Shown here in pieces: positions 33,728 through 43,112 of a stretch of DNA of 64,000 bases. The DNA comes from Parasedimentitalea marina (GTDB lineage: Bacteria > Pseudomonadota > Alphaproteobacteria > Rhodobacterales > Rhodobacteraceae). The notes beneath the pieces are model-generated. The model searched no databases. It was not told the origin of the DNA and saw nothing but the letters and a program-made list of their open reading frames with translations. The stretch is taken from the NCBI RefSeq assembly GCF_004006175.1, contig NZ_CP033219.1, positions 2,418,001-2,482,000 of the forward strand, given 5' to 3'. The number at the start of each line of letters is the position of its first letter. The stretch's first letter is position 1. The position numbers and the translations under genes were made by a program.

Positions 33728-34770
33728 CCCAACCATCTGAGAAGGCGCTTGTGCCTTTTGTCAGCGTCGACAACATGATGCGGCTTATCCACCATGTCGG
33801 TGTCGAGCAGATTCTGTGCGATCTGGCGGGCTATGTCGAAGATGATTTCAAACGCTGGGAACTGTTTGACAAAACGCCCCGTGTGGCCAGTCACTCGGAT
33901 GTTGGGGTGATCGAACTGATGCCCACCTCGGACGGTGAGGCTTACGGCTTCAAATACGTCAATGGCCACCCCAAAAACACTTCTGAGGGCCTGCAAACGG
34001 TCACCGCCTTTGGCCTGCTGGCGGATGTCTATACTGGCTATCCGGTGCTACTGACCGAAATGACAATCCTGACCGCCCTGCGCACGGCAGCCACCTCGGC
34101 GATGGTGGCGAAATACCTGGCCCCAAAAGGTGCCGATACCATGGCGATGATCGGCAATGGGGCACAGTCGGAATTCCAGAGCCTAGCCATGAAGGCAATT
34201 TGTGGCATCACCTCGGTCCGCCTGTATGACAACGATCCAGCTGCCACCGCCAAATGTGCGGCCAATCTGGCTAGTACCGGCCTGAATGTGGTGATCTGCA
34301 CCTCGCCTGAACAGGCGATTGAGGGGGCCCAGATCCTGACGACCTGCACCGCCGACAAACAATGCGCCACCATCCTCAGTGACAACATGGTGGGTGCGGG
34401 TGTGCATATCAACGCCATCGGCGGCGACTGTCCCGGCAAGACGGAACTGGCGGCCGGTATCCTGTCCCGGTCTGATGTCTTTGTTGAATTTCCACCCCAG
34501 ACCCGCGTTGAGGGCGAAATCCAGCAGATGCCCGAGGACTTCCCGGTCACTGAATTGTGGCAGGTGATCACCGGGGCCAAGACAGGCCGCACCAGCGCCG
34601 AGCAGATAACTCTGTTTGACAGCGTCGGCTTTGCAATCGAGGATTTCTCGGCTCTGCGTTACATTCGCGATCAGATCAAAGGCAGCGATTTCTTCTTTGA
34701 ACTGGACATGTTGGCCGATCCTGATGACCCGCGCGACCTGTTTGGCATGGTCCAGCGCGCCGCCCAGTAA
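33724..34770 (+). CDS. Ornithine cyclodeaminase
   Basis: A 348-aa NAD-dependent enzyme converting L-ornithine to L-proline and ammonia. It has the full-length ornithine cyclodeaminase layout: GFKYVNGHPKNTSEGLQTVT, LTEMTILTALRTAATSAMVA, nucleotide-binding MAMIGNGAQSEFQSLAMKAI, and the catalytic-site segment HINAIGGDCPGKTEL. This is the true OCD type, in contrast to the shorter family member at 7631-8581. It is third in an operon with 4-bp overlaps. Confidence 0.92.
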   Translation: MTQPSEKALVPFVSVDNMMRLIHHVGVEQILCDLAGYVEDDFKRWELFDKTPRVASHSDVGVIELMPTSDGEAYGFKYVNGHPKNTSEGLQTVTAFGLLADVYTGYPVLLTEMTILTALRTAATSAMVAKYLAPKGADTMAMIGNGAQSEFQSLAMKAICGITSVRLYDNDPAATAKCAANLASTGLNVVICTSPEQAIEGAQILTTCTADKQCATILSDNMVGAGVHINAIGGDCPGKTELAAGILSRSDVFVEFPPQTRVEGEIQQMPEDFPVTELWQVITGAKTGRTSAEQITLFDSVGFAIEDFSALRYIRDQIKGSDFFFELDMLADPDDPRDLFGMVQRAAQ

Positions 34771-34814
34771 GAACCACAGCCCGGCGCATCTGCCGCCGGG
34801 CTGCTCTATCGTCG

Positions 34815-35687
34815 TTAGCTGCGGCTGCGTTTCTCAAATCGCGGCAGCATCGCCGAGAAATCCATCCCCTGCCCGCCTTCATTTTCAACGAACTGCGCAT
34901 ACAGCGCCTGTGCCAACTGCCCCATCGGCGTGTCCGCATCGGCGCTTTCTGCGGCCTGTTGTGACAGACGCAGATCCTTTAGCATCAATTCCGCTGCAAA
35001 CCCCGGCTGGTAGTCATTATCGGCAGGCGACTGCGGTCCAACACCGGGTGCCGGGCAATAGGCGTTCATAGTCCAGCTATACCCGGATGAGGTCGACACC
35101 ACATCAAACATCTTTTGGCGATCTAGCCCCAGTTTGTCAGCCAAAGCAAAGGCCTCGCAGGTGGCGACCATGGTGACGCCAAGGATCATGTTATTGCAGA
35201 TCTTGGCAGATTGCCCGGCCCCGGCCGCGCCGCAATGTACGGCTTTTTGGCCCATTACATCGAATAATGGATCAGCTACGGCAAAGGCGTCAGCGCTGCC
35301 ACCAGCCATAAAGGTCAGGGTGCCGCCCGCCGCGCCGCCAATGCCGCCAGACACCGGCGCGTCGACAAACAACAGGGCCTTTTCCGCCGCCTGCCCGGCC
35401 ACTGCGCGGGCAGATTCCACGTCCACAGTCGAGCAATCCACCAGCGTCGCACCTGCAGCCATCACCGGCAGCACCTGATCGGCCACTGCCCGCAAAATCT
35501 GACCGTTGGGCAACATGGTGATCACCACATCGGCCCCCGTTGCAGCCTCGGCGCCCGACGCGGCCATCGCAACACCGTCGATTGCGACATCTGCCATATC
35601 AAAGCCCGTGACCTCATGGCCTGCCCTGGCCAGATTGGCCGCCATCGGGCCGCCCATATTGCCAAGTCCAATAAATCCGATTTTCAT
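34815..35687 (-). CDS. mmsB: 3-hydroxyisobutyrate dehydrogenase
   Basis: A 290-aa NAD+-dependent dehydrogenase oxidising 3-hydroxyisobutyrate to methylmalonate semialdehyde in valine breakdown. Features are the N-terminal Rossmann motif IGFIGLGNMGGPMAANLARA, the substrate motif FVDAPVSGGIGGAAGGTL and the catalytic Lys region GAAGAGQSAKICNNMILG. It is last in a leftward set: acyl-CoA dehydrogenase, 3-hydroxyisobutyryl-CoA hydrolase, this gene, with gaps of 12 and 3 bp. Confidence 0.92.
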   Translation of the reverse strand: MKIGFIGLGNMGGPMAANLARAGHEVTGFDMADVAIDGVAMAASGAEAATGADVVITMLPNGQILRAVADQVLPVMAAGATLVDCSTVDVESARAVAGQAAEKALLFVDAPVSGGIGGAAGGTLTFMAGGSADAFAVADPLFDVMGQKAVHCGAAGAGQSAKICNNMILGVTMVATCEAFALADKLGLDRQKMFDVVSTSSGYSWTMNAYCPAPGVGPQSPADNDYQPGFAAELMLKDLRLSQQAAESADADTPMGQLAQALYAQFVENEGGQGMDFSAMLPRFEKRSRS

Positions 35688-35690
35688 GGT

Positions 35691-36731
35691 TTAACCCTCT
35701 TCAAATGTAAGTGCATCGCCGTGCAGAGGCTGCAACATCTTGCCTACAGCGCTTATCGGGACATTCATGTCCGCAAATTTCCACTGTGGCTTTCGGTCTT
35801 TGTCGATGATCAGGGCCCGAATGCCCTCTAAAAAATCCGAGTGTTCCATGGCGCGATGGGTGAACCGATATTCTAGGTCCAATGCCTTACGCATCGACAA
35901 CAAAGACCCGCGTAGCCGGTGCAGCATTTCAACGGTACAGGCCATCGACAGCGGCGCATTGCGCTCCATGGATTTCAGCGTCGCGGCGGCAAACGCGCTG
36001 TCCTCACCGCGCAAGGTGATCAGGATATCGCCCAGTGTTTCGCCTGCAAAGTGGCGATCCACATCATCCTGCAGATCACGCAAGCGCCCCGGTTCTGGCG
36101 TAGTGGCCGCCTCCGTCAGGCAAATCGGGTCGCCATCGGCTTCCAAGGCAGTGATTAGGCCCGGCCAGTCTGACTGGCTAATATACAGATCAGCAAACCC
36201 CGCAAAAATCGCGTCATCGGCGCCCATACGGGTGTTGGTGACCCCAAGATATTCACCCAACCGCCCCGGAGCCAGCGCTAACAACAGTGTGCCGCCCACG
36301 TCCGGAACCAACCCGATGCCGACCTCTGGCATCGATATCTGGCTGCTCTCACCAACAACACGCTGGGTGCCGTGGCAACCAATGCCAACACCGCCACCCA
36401 TTGTGAACCCCTGCAGAAAGCTGACCACCGGCTTGGGGTACTCAAAAATTCTGGCATTCATCCGGTATTCGTCGCGCCAGAACCTGCGGCCGTAGTCAAA
36501 GTCGCCCTTGGTTCCGGTGTGATACATCTCGGCAATATCGCCGCCAGCGCAGAACGCCTTGTCGCCCTCGGCGTCCAATACAACCACCTGAACCGTATCA
36601 TCATTGGCCCAGGCCAAAAGCGCCGCATCAATCGCCATGCACATGTCATAGGTCAACGCATTCAAAGCATCAGGCCGGGTCAGTGTAATCCGGCCAGCTT
36701 TGCCCGAAATGCGGATATTGATGTCACTCAT
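35691..36731 (-). CDS. 3-hydroxyisobutyryl-CoA hydrolase (enoyl-CoA hydratase family)
   Basis: A 346-aa crotonase-fold protein. Length (about 90 residues longer than plain hydratases), the block FLQGFTMGGGVGIGCHGTQR and the following MPEVGIGLVPDVGGTLLLAL, and context point to 3-hydroxyisobutyryl-CoA hydrolase, which frees 3-hydroxyisobutyrate in valine degradation. The neighbours on either side catalyse other steps of that pathway. A methacrylyl-CoA hydratase activity is less likely for this length. Confidence 0.88.
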   Translation of the reverse strand: MSDINIRISGKAGRITLTRPDALNALTYDMCMAIDAALLAWANDDTVQVVVLDAEGDKAFCAGGDIAEMYHTGTKGDFDYGRRFWRDEYRMNARIFEYPKPVVSFLQGFTMGGGVGIGCHGTQRVVGESSQISMPEVGIGLVPDVGGTLLLALAPGRLGEYLGVTNTRMGADDAIFAGFADLYISQSDWPGLITALEADGDPICLTEAATTPEPGRLRDLQDDVDRHFAGETLGDILITLRGEDSAFAAATLKSMERNAPLSMACTVEMLHRLRGSLLSMRKALDLEYRFTHRAMEHSDFLEGIRALIIDKDRKPQWKFADMNVPISAVGKMLQPLHGDALTFEEG

Positions 36732-36743
36732 AAATTTGGTCCC

Positions 36744-37889
36744 TTAGCGCTGTTCGGCCAGCAGATGCCGCGCCACGATCACCCGCATGATTTCATTGGT
36801 GCCTTCAAGAATCTGATGCACCCGCAGGTCACGGACAATTTTCTCGATGCCATAGTCCGCCAGATAGCCATAACCACCGTGCAGCTGCAAACAGCCATTG
36901 GCCACATCAAAGGCCACGTCGGTGACCATCAGCTTGGCCATAGCGCAAAACTTGCTGGCATCCGGCGCGCCCGTATCTAATTTCCAGGCTGCCTGCCGCA
37001 GGAAGATGCGCGCCGCCTGCAGTTTGGTTTCATATTCAGCCAGCCGGAACTGCAAACCCTGAAACTGATCGATGCTTTTGCCAAACGCCTTGCGTTCAGA
37101 CATATATTGCAGGGTCAGGTTCAGCGCCTGCTGGGCGCCGCCAAGGGCACCTGCCGAGATGTTCAAGCGGCCGCCGTCCAGCCCCGCCATCGCATAAGAG
37201 AACCCCTTGCCCTCAACCCCGATCAGGTTGTCCGCCGGGACGGTGCAGTCATCAAACTGCACCTGCGTGGTGGGTTGCGCCTGCCAGCCCATCTTGGCCT
37301 CAAGTGCGCCAAACGACAGCCCCGTTGCGCCGTCCTCGACCACCATCGCCGAAATCCCCTTGGGGCCATCCTCGCCGCTGCGCACCATGCAGAGATAGGC
37401 ATCTGAGTAGCTGCCACCCGAGATGAACGCCTTGGTTCCGTTCAGGACATAGCCGTTGTTGGTTTTTTCTGCCCGTGTCCGCAGCGCCGCCGCGTCCGAC
37501 CCTGACCCGGGTTCGGTCAGGCAGTACGAGAACACTTTGGACATTGCGCACAGGTCCGGCAACCATTTCTGCTTGGTCTCGTCCGAGCCAAACTTGTCGA
37601 TCATGCCGCCGCACATATTGTGGATCGACAGGAACGATCCCACCGCCGGGCAGGCCATCGCCAGGGCCTCGAATACCAGTGTCGCATCCAGCCGGGACAG
37701 GCCCGATCCGCCGTATTCATCCGAGACATAAAGCCCGCCAAACCCCAGCTCGCCGATCTGCGGCCATAGCTCCTTGGGCATGGTGCCTTCGGATTCCCAG
37801 GCCTGGGCATGTGGCGCGATCTGCTCTTGTCCGAATGCAAAGGCCATGTCGAAAATGGCGGCTTGTTCCTCGGTTGGTGCAAAATCCAT
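36744..37889 (-). CDS. Acyl-CoA dehydrogenase (isobutyryl-CoA dehydrogenase type)
   Basis: A 381-aa FAD enzyme of the acyl-CoA dehydrogenase family. FAD/acyl-binding blocks FSYCLTEPGSGSDAAALRTR and GGYGYLADYGIEKIVRDLRV are present, and the catalytic base Glu is in QILEGTNEIMRVIVARHLL near the C-terminus. With 3-hydroxyisobutyryl-CoA hydrolase and mmsB downstream, its likely substrate is isobutyryl-CoA from valine. It is the first gene of this operon. Confidence 0.87.
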   Translation of the reverse strand: MDFAPTEEQAAIFDMAFAFGQEQIAPHAQAWESEGTMPKELWPQIGELGFGGLYVSDEYGGSGLSRLDATLVFEALAMACPAVGSFLSIHNMCGGMIDKFGSDETKQKWLPDLCAMSKVFSYCLTEPGSGSDAAALRTRAEKTNNGYVLNGTKAFISGGSYSDAYLCMVRSGEDGPKGISAMVVEDGATGLSFGALEAKMGWQAQPTTQVQFDDCTVPADNLIGVEGKGFSYAMAGLDGGRLNISAGALGGAQQALNLTLQYMSERKAFGKSIDQFQGLQFRLAEYETKLQAARIFLRQAAWKLDTGAPDASKFCAMAKLMVTDVAFDVANGCLQLHGGYGYLADYGIEKIVRDLRVHQILEGTNEIMRVIVARHLLAEQR

Positions 37890-38079
37890 ATCGGGTCCCT
37901 CGGTTGATCTGAATGCTGATGTTATAACGCCTGCGCGCCAGAATTGAACAACTGTTTATTTCCCAATCTTTGCAGGAATCTTTCAATCCCGCAGGCACGT
38001 CCCGATCAAACGTCCAGGACATCTTGATACAGATATAACCAGACAGCCGCGGTCACATCAAATTGCGGCCTGAAAATGC

Positions 38080-38120
38080 AAAAACACCATGTGCCAAATG
38101 ATATGGCGCATGGTGTTTTT
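38080..38120 (-). terminator. uvrA terminator
   Basis: A long hairpin with a 12-bp stem (AAAAACACCATG/CATGGTGTTTTT) extended by GCCA/TGGC lies 37 bp after the uvrA stop. It gives a run of T residues on the leftward strand. Being A/T-flanked on both sides, it could also work for rightward transcripts. Confidence 0.8.
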
Positions 38121-38156
38121 AATCATCTTTATAGGCCTATTGTCGCCACTGTTGCC

Positions 38157-41009
38157 TTATTCTGCCGCGAACTTTTTGGGTGCCAGCATGTCTTTCAGAT
38201 AATGCCCGGTATGGCTGCGCGGTTCTTCAGCCACCTTTTCCGGCGTTCCAACCGCGACGATTTCGCCGCCGCCATCGCCGCCTTCGGGGCCAATATCGAT
38301 CACCCAATCCGCCGTTTTCACCACGTCCAGATTGTGTTCAATCACCACAACCGAGTTGCCCTGATCCACCAATTCATGCAGCACCTCCAACAGCTTGCGC
38401 ACGTCCTCAAAGTGCAGACCAGTGGTGGGCTCATCCAGAATATACAGGGTACGCCCGGTGGACCGTTTGGCCAGTTCCTTGGACAGTTTGACCCGTTGCG
38501 CCTCGCCGCCCGACAGGGTGGTCGCCGATTGACCAACCTTGATATAGCCAAGCCCAACCCGGTGCAGCGCATCCATCTTGTCGCGGATCGGCGGCACCGC
38601 CTGGAAAAACTGCTGCGCATCTTCAACCGTCATATCCAGCACATCGGCAATCGACTTGCCCTTGAACTTGATCTCCAGCGTCTCGCGATTGTAACGCGCA
38701 CCCTGACAGGTTTCGCAGGTGACATAGACATCGGGCAGAAAGTGCATCTCGATCTTGATCAGACCATCGCCCTGACAGGCCTCACAGCGGCCTCCCTTGA
38801 CGTTGAAACTGAACCGTCCCGGTTTATAGCCACGTGTTTTGGCCTCGGGCAGACCCGCAAACCAATCGCGGATCGGGGTAAAGGCCCCGGTATAGGTCGC
38901 CGGGTTCGACCGTGGCGTCCGTCCAATCGGGCGCTGATCGATATCGATCACCTTGTCCAGATGTTCCAACCCCTTGATGGTCTCGCAGGGGGCTGGCGTC
39001 TGACGCGCACCATTCAACCGCATAGAGGCGGTTTTGAACAGGGTTTCAATGGTCAGCGTCGACTTGCCGCCGCCCGACACCCCGGTCACACAGACGAATT
39101 TGGCCAATGGGAATTCTGCGGTGACGTTTTTCAGGTTGTTGCCTGTCGCCTTGACCACCTTGACCTTCTTCTTGTTGCCCTTACGCCGCTTGCTCGGCAC
39201 TGCAATTTCGCGACTTCCCGCCAGATATTGCCCGGTGATCGAGGCCGGATCGGCGATCAATTCCGCCGGAGTGCCCTCGCTGACCACCTGCCCACCATGC
39301 ACGCCCGCACCGGGGCCGATGTCAAAGACGTAATCCGCCTCGCGGATCGCCTCTTCGTCGTGCTCCACAACGATCACCGTATTGCCCTGATCACGCAGGT
39401 TTTTCAGCGTCCCCAGTAGCCGGTCATTGTCACGCTGGTGCAGCCCGATCGATGGCTCATCCAGCACATACAATACGCCTGTAAGCCCCGAGCCGATCTG
39501 GCTGGCCAGCCGGATACGCTGGCTTTCGCCACCCGACAATGTGCCCGAGTTGCGGCTCAGCGACAGATATTCAAGACCAACATTGTTCAGGAACCCCAGA
39601 CGTTCACGGATTTCCTTGACGATAGCGCGGGCAATTTCCTGTTTCTGCACACTCAGATGGTTGGGGACATCCTCGATCCAGGCCAGTGCTTCGCGGATCG
39701 ATTTCTGCACCACCTGCCCTGCGTGGTCGCCAGCAATTTTCACCGCCAGGGCCTCTTCGCGCAGGCGATAGCCGTTACAGCCGCCACAATGGCGATTGTT
39801 CTGATAACGTTCAAATTCTTCGCGGATCCAATTGCTATCGGTCTCGCGATAGCGCCGCTCCATGTTGGGGATCACCCCTTCGAACACCCGCTCGATCTGA
39901 TAAACCCGGCCGCCTTCGTCATAGCGGAACATGATTTCCTCATCGCCCGAGCCATGCAGGAACACATTCTGCACCTTGGGAGACAGATCTTTCCACGAGG
40001 TGTTCTTGTCGAACTCGTAATGTTTGGCGATGGCTTCGATGGTTTGTAGGAAATAGGGTGACTTGCCCTTGCGCCAGGGCGCCAGCGCCCCGTCATAAAT
40101 TTTCAGCGTCTGGTCCGGCACCACAAGGCGTTCATCAAAGAACAGCTCGACCCCCAGACCATCACAATCGGGACAAGCACCAAAGGGCGCGTTGAAGGAA
40201 AACAACCGTGGTTCGATCTCGGAGATGGTGAAACCACTGACCGGACAGGCGAATTTTTCCGAGAACGTGATCCGCTCGGGCGCGTCGCCAGCGGTTTCCA
40301 GAATGGCGATGCCATCGGCCAGATCCAGCGCCGTGCGCAGGCTGTCCGCAAGACGTGTCTCTAGCCCTTCGCGCACCACCAGACGGTCAACCACAACGTC
40401 GATGTCGTGACGGAATTTTTTGTCCAGTACCGGCGGCTCGTCCAGCTCGTAGAACTCACCATCCACTTTGACCCGCTGAAAGCCCTGTTTACGCAGCTCC
40501 AGAAAGTCCTTTTTATACTCGCCTTTGCGGTCCCGCACGATAGGCGCCAGCAAGTAGCCGCGGGTGCCCTCGTCCAGCTTCATGATACGGTCAACCATAT
40601 CCTGAACTTGCTGAGCCTCAATCGGTAACCCGGTGGCGGGGCTGTAGGGGGTTCCGGCACGGGCAAACAGCAGGCGCAGATAGTCGTAAATCTCGGTCAC
40701 GGTGCCGACAGTGGAGCGTGGATTCTTACTGGTGGTTTTCTGCTCGATCGAGATTGCCGGGCTTAGACCACTGATGTGATCCACGTCCGGTTTTTCCATC
40801 ATATCCAGGAACTGCCGGGCATAGGCGCTGAGGGATTCGACATAGCGGCGCTGACCTTCGGCGTAGATGGTATCAAACGCCAGACTGGATTTACCCGAGC
40901 CCGACAGGCCGGTGATCACCACCAGCTGATCGCGTGGGATGTTCACGTCGATGTTCTTTAGATTGTGCTCGCGCGCGCCGCGAACTTCGATGGATTTTAG
41001 TTCAGCCAT
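38157..41009 (-). CDS. uvrA: Excinuclease ABC subunit A
   Basis: A 950-aa DNA damage-recognition ATPase of nucleotide excision repair. It has two ABC modules: Walker [21 protein letters not shown] near residue 34 and [17 protein letters not shown] near 645, with signatures [19 protein letters not shown] and [19 protein letters not shown]. Zinc-finger cysteines are seen in [27 protein letters not shown] and [10 protein letters not shown]. Length matches the family. A LexA-type box lies 64 bp upstream, so SOS control is likely. Confidence 0.97.
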   Translation of the reverse strand: MAELKSIEVRGAREHNLKNIDVNIPRDQLVVITGLSGSGKSSLAFDTIYAEGQRRYVESLSAYARQFLDMMEKPDVDHISGLSPAISIEQKTTSKNPRSTVGTVTEIYDYLRLLFARAGTPYSPATGLPIEAQQVQDMVDRIMKLDEGTRGYLLAPIVRDRKGEYKKDFLELRKQGFQRVKVDGEFYELDEPPVLDKKFRHDIDVVVDRLVVREGLETRLADSLRTALDLADGIAILETAGDAPERITFSEKFACPVSGFTISEIEPRLFSFNAPFGACPDCDGLGVELFFDERLVVPDQTLKIYDGALAPWRKGKSPYFLQTIEAIAKHYEFDKNTSWKDLSPKVQNVFLHGSGDEEIMFRYDEGGRVYQIERVFEGVIPNMERRYRETDSNWIREEFERYQNNRHCGGCNGYRLREEALAVKIAGDHAGQVVQKSIREALAWIEDVPNHLSVQKQEIARAIVKEIRERLGFLNNVGLEYLSLSRNSGTLSGGESQRIRLASQIGSGLTGVLYVLDEPSIGLHQRDNDRLLGTLKNLRDQGNTVIVVEHDEEAIREADYVFDIGPGAGVHGGQVVSEGTPAELIADPASITGQYLAGSREIAVPSKRRKGNKKKVKVVKATGNNLKNVTAEFPLAKFVCVTGVSGGGKSTLTIETLFKTASMRLNGARQTPAPCETIKGLEHLDKVIDIDQRPIGRTPRSNPATYTGAFTPIRDWFAGLPEAKTRGYKPGRFSFNVKGGRCEACQGDGLIKIEMHFLPDVYVTCETCQGARYNRETLEIKFKGKSIADVLDMTVEDAQQFFQAVPPIRDKMDALHRVGLGYIKVGQSATTLSGGEAQRVKLSKELAKRSTGRTLYILDEPTTGLHFEDVRKLLEVLHELVDQGNSVVVIEHNLDVVKTADWVIDIGPEGGDGGGEIVAVGTPEKVAEEPRSHTGHYLKDMLAPKKFAAE

Positions 41010-41072
41010 AATGCCCCCCAGAAGACGTCCTAGACATAGGGAATACCAATCCGTTTTCCAACCGAAAAATAA

Positions 41073-41087
41073 GAACGTTAAGCGAAC
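41073..41087 (-). promoter_or_regulatory. LexA (SOS) box upstream of uvrA
   Basis: On the leftward strand the sequence GTTC-GCTTAAC-GTTC fits the alphaproteobacterial LexA site GTTC-N7-GTTC exactly. It lies 64 bp before the uvrA start, right after the stop of the MFS gene. uvrA is a standard SOS gene, which supports function. Confidence 0.8.
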
Positions 41088-41090
41088 ATT

Positions 41091-42254
41091 TTAAATTCGG
41101 CGGCGCATTGCCAATAGGCCGTGCACGACAAAGCCGGTAAAAAACAAAACTGCAACCGTGCCCAACATCCCGGCGTAGCCCGCCACTGACAATGCCGTAA
41201 CCATGATGGGTGTCCCGATGGTATTGCCCAGGTTTCCCGCCTGAGCGATCGCGCCACTGGACTGCGCCCGATCTGCTGCTGTTTCGTTCAACTGCGGCAC
41301 CATGGCAAAGCTGCCGCCCTGCACCAGCCCCATCGCACCCGCCAGCGCAATACAGGCTGCCGGGCTGCCCGGAACCAGCAACAGCCAGATCCCGCCGCCC
41401 GTGCACAACAGGAATCCGATCTGCACCAACCGGACCGCAGAAAGCACCCGCAGCAGGTAGACGCCAATAGTCATAGAGACCGTGATACTGGCCAGCGGCA
41501 TCGCCCCCAGCACAAAGGCACGCAGGTTTTCATCAATATGCGGCGGCATTACCGTCAGGATCGACACAAAACACGAGGTATAGAACAGCCATCCAGCTGC
41601 CGGGGCAATCATCCAGGGCGAGCGATAGATCTGCAAATGCATCGCCGGCAGGTTCGCCAGACTCGGCACTGGCTGTCGTTTGGGAACCTGCACATTGCGC
41701 AGGGCCACACTCAACATGACCGCCAGCCCGGCCATAATCGCAGCATGCGCCCCAAACAGAGACAGCACGCCAAACCGATCTACAAACGGCAATCCCAGCC
41801 AGGCCAATAGGGTAAAGGCCACTCCGAAAAACGTGCTCCACAGGGTCATCGCCAGGCCGCGGGATTTTTCCGAGCTCACCTGCGCGATCAATGTAGGCCC
41901 CGCCACCACCAGGCCCAGATGGGACAGACCTTCGACAACACGCGTGGCCAGAAAGGCCGGAAACGGCAGATGAATCGCCTGCAGGGCCGACATTGCCGCG
42001 CCAACACACAAGGCCCAGACCAAGGTGCGGCGATAGCCGATAGCCCCGACAAACATGCCGGCAATCACGCCAAACAAGATGCCCAACAACCCAACCAGCG
42101 AGACGGTGAACCCAATGCTGCCCCCGGCCTGAGGATACAGCTCTGCCATCCGGTCAAAAACCACCGAGATCTTGCCGTATTGCGCCGCGCCGCCCAGGCC
42201 GGCGGCCCAGATCACCAGGATCAGCCCCCAGCGGGTCTCATTCGAAGTTGTCAT
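41091..42254 (-). CDS. MFS transporter
   Basis: A 387-aa membrane protein with about 12 helices of the major facilitator superfamily. It starts TRWGLILVIWAAGLGGAAQY, and a loop 2-3 signature (VGAIGYRRTLVWALCVGAAM) and a second half beginning near residue 200 are visible. No substrate can be inferred. It ends 81 bp before uvrA and does not look functionally tied to it. Confidence 0.85.
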   Translation of the reverse strand: MTTSNETRWGLILVIWAAGLGGAAQYGKISVVFDRMAELYPQAGGSIGFTVSLVGLLGILFGVIAGMFVGAIGYRRTLVWALCVGAAMSALQAIHLPFPAFLATRVVEGLSHLGLVVAGPTLIAQVSSEKSRGLAMTLWSTFFGVAFTLLAWLGLPFVDRFGVLSLFGAHAAIMAGLAVMLSVALRNVQVPKRQPVPSLANLPAMHLQIYRSPWMIAPAAGWLFYTSCFVSILTVMPPHIDENLRAFVLGAMPLASITVSMTIGVYLLRVLSAVRLVQIGFLLCTGGGIWLLLVPGSPAACIALAGAMGLVQGGSFAMVPQLNETAADRAQSSGAIAQAGNLGNTIGTPIMVTALSVAGYAGMLGTVAVLFFTGFVVHGLLAMRRRI

Positions 42255-42422
42255 TGCTATGCCTTTACTCTTGGGTCAGGTCGGTCCCTCGCCAAGTCGC
42301 AGTCTTTGTCTGTGTTTTTGTCTGTGTTAATGCCCAATACCGGGAACCCTTATGCTGAACCAAGGGCTGCCCGGTTAGAAACCCTGCGGCACTGTGTACA
42401 GGTCACCCAGGCACCCGGGCTT

Positions 42423-42983
42423 TTAGGTTTTCTGCGCAATGGCCCAGGCACAGACCGGCATGTCCGGGTCATTGCCCATCGGATCATGCGCCTCATCGTA
42501 TTCCGGAGGCCATTTTTCCTCTAAATTGCGCAGCGCCGCATTCCGGTTGCCCCATTGCTCGGCCCGGATCGCATCCGGCTCGAAACCGCATTCGATCAGC
42601 AAATTCGTCAACCCCCGTGCCGACCAGCGCGAGCAATCATTCGGCGCAGCATGAAACGGGATGTGAAACGGCACTGCCAGCCAGAAATGCCCACCCCGCC
42701 GCAACATCCTGCGCACGTTCTTGGTGGCTGCGTAGGGCCGGTCCAGATGTTCCCAGACCTGATTGGCCAGCACCAGATCGAACTTCTGCGGTCTGCCGTC
42801 CTCACCGCGAACGGGCCCCTGACAGATATCATGCGCTGGATAGCGAAACTGCTGATACGAGGCAAAATCGAACATCTGTCCCCACTTGCCCGAGATCTCG
42901 GCCACGTGCAGTTTTTTGGGCCCCAGCTGACGGATCATGCCGCGACTGGACTTGCCCATGGCAATTCGATTGAGACTTGGCAT
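42423..42983 (-). CDS. SAM-dependent methyltransferase (type 11-like)
   Basis: A 186-aa class I methyltransferase. The core shows KKLHVAEISGKWGQMF, then FDLVLANQVWEHLDRPYAAT (the acidic post-motif with the WEHL signature of Methyltransf_11), and RRMLRRGGHFWLAVPFHIPF. ATG 42983, preceded by GGAGG six bases before, is preferred to the upstream frame start at 43022. Substrate unknown; motif I is degenerate (AEISGKWG), but such proteins are often active on lipids or sugars. Confidence 0.75.
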   Translation of the reverse strand: MPSLNRIAMGKSSRGMIRQLGPKKLHVAEISGKWGQMFDFASYQQFRYPAHDICQGPVRGEDGRPQKFDLVLANQVWEHLDRPYAATKNVRRMLRRGGHFWLAVPFHIPFHAAPNDCSRWSARGLTNLLIECGFEPDAIRAEQWGNRNAALRNLEEKWPPEYDEAHDPMGNDPDMPVCAWAIAQKT

Positions 42984-43058
42984 GACATCCTCCGGTGGTT
43001 GCAGCCACAGGATCACAATCACTGCCTAGGGTATAGGGCCAGCGCACAGGCTGCGGGC

Positions 43059-43090
43059 AAAAAAATACCCCCGGCGACACCGAGGGTATT
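43059..43090 (-). terminator. lpdA terminator
   Basis: A hairpin (AATACCC/GGGTATT with inner CGG/CCG) lies 23 bp past the lpdA stop, followed on the leftward strand by a run of T residues. This is a standard intrinsic terminator. Confidence 0.85.
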
Positions 43091-43112
43091 CAAAATCACA
43101 GTGGGCCCGTGA

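Noticed and set aside
38076..39419. Rightward 447-aa frame opposite uvrA
   Set aside because: Shadow of uvrA on the other strand: uvrA has all family motifs, and this frame shows none and no ribosome site.
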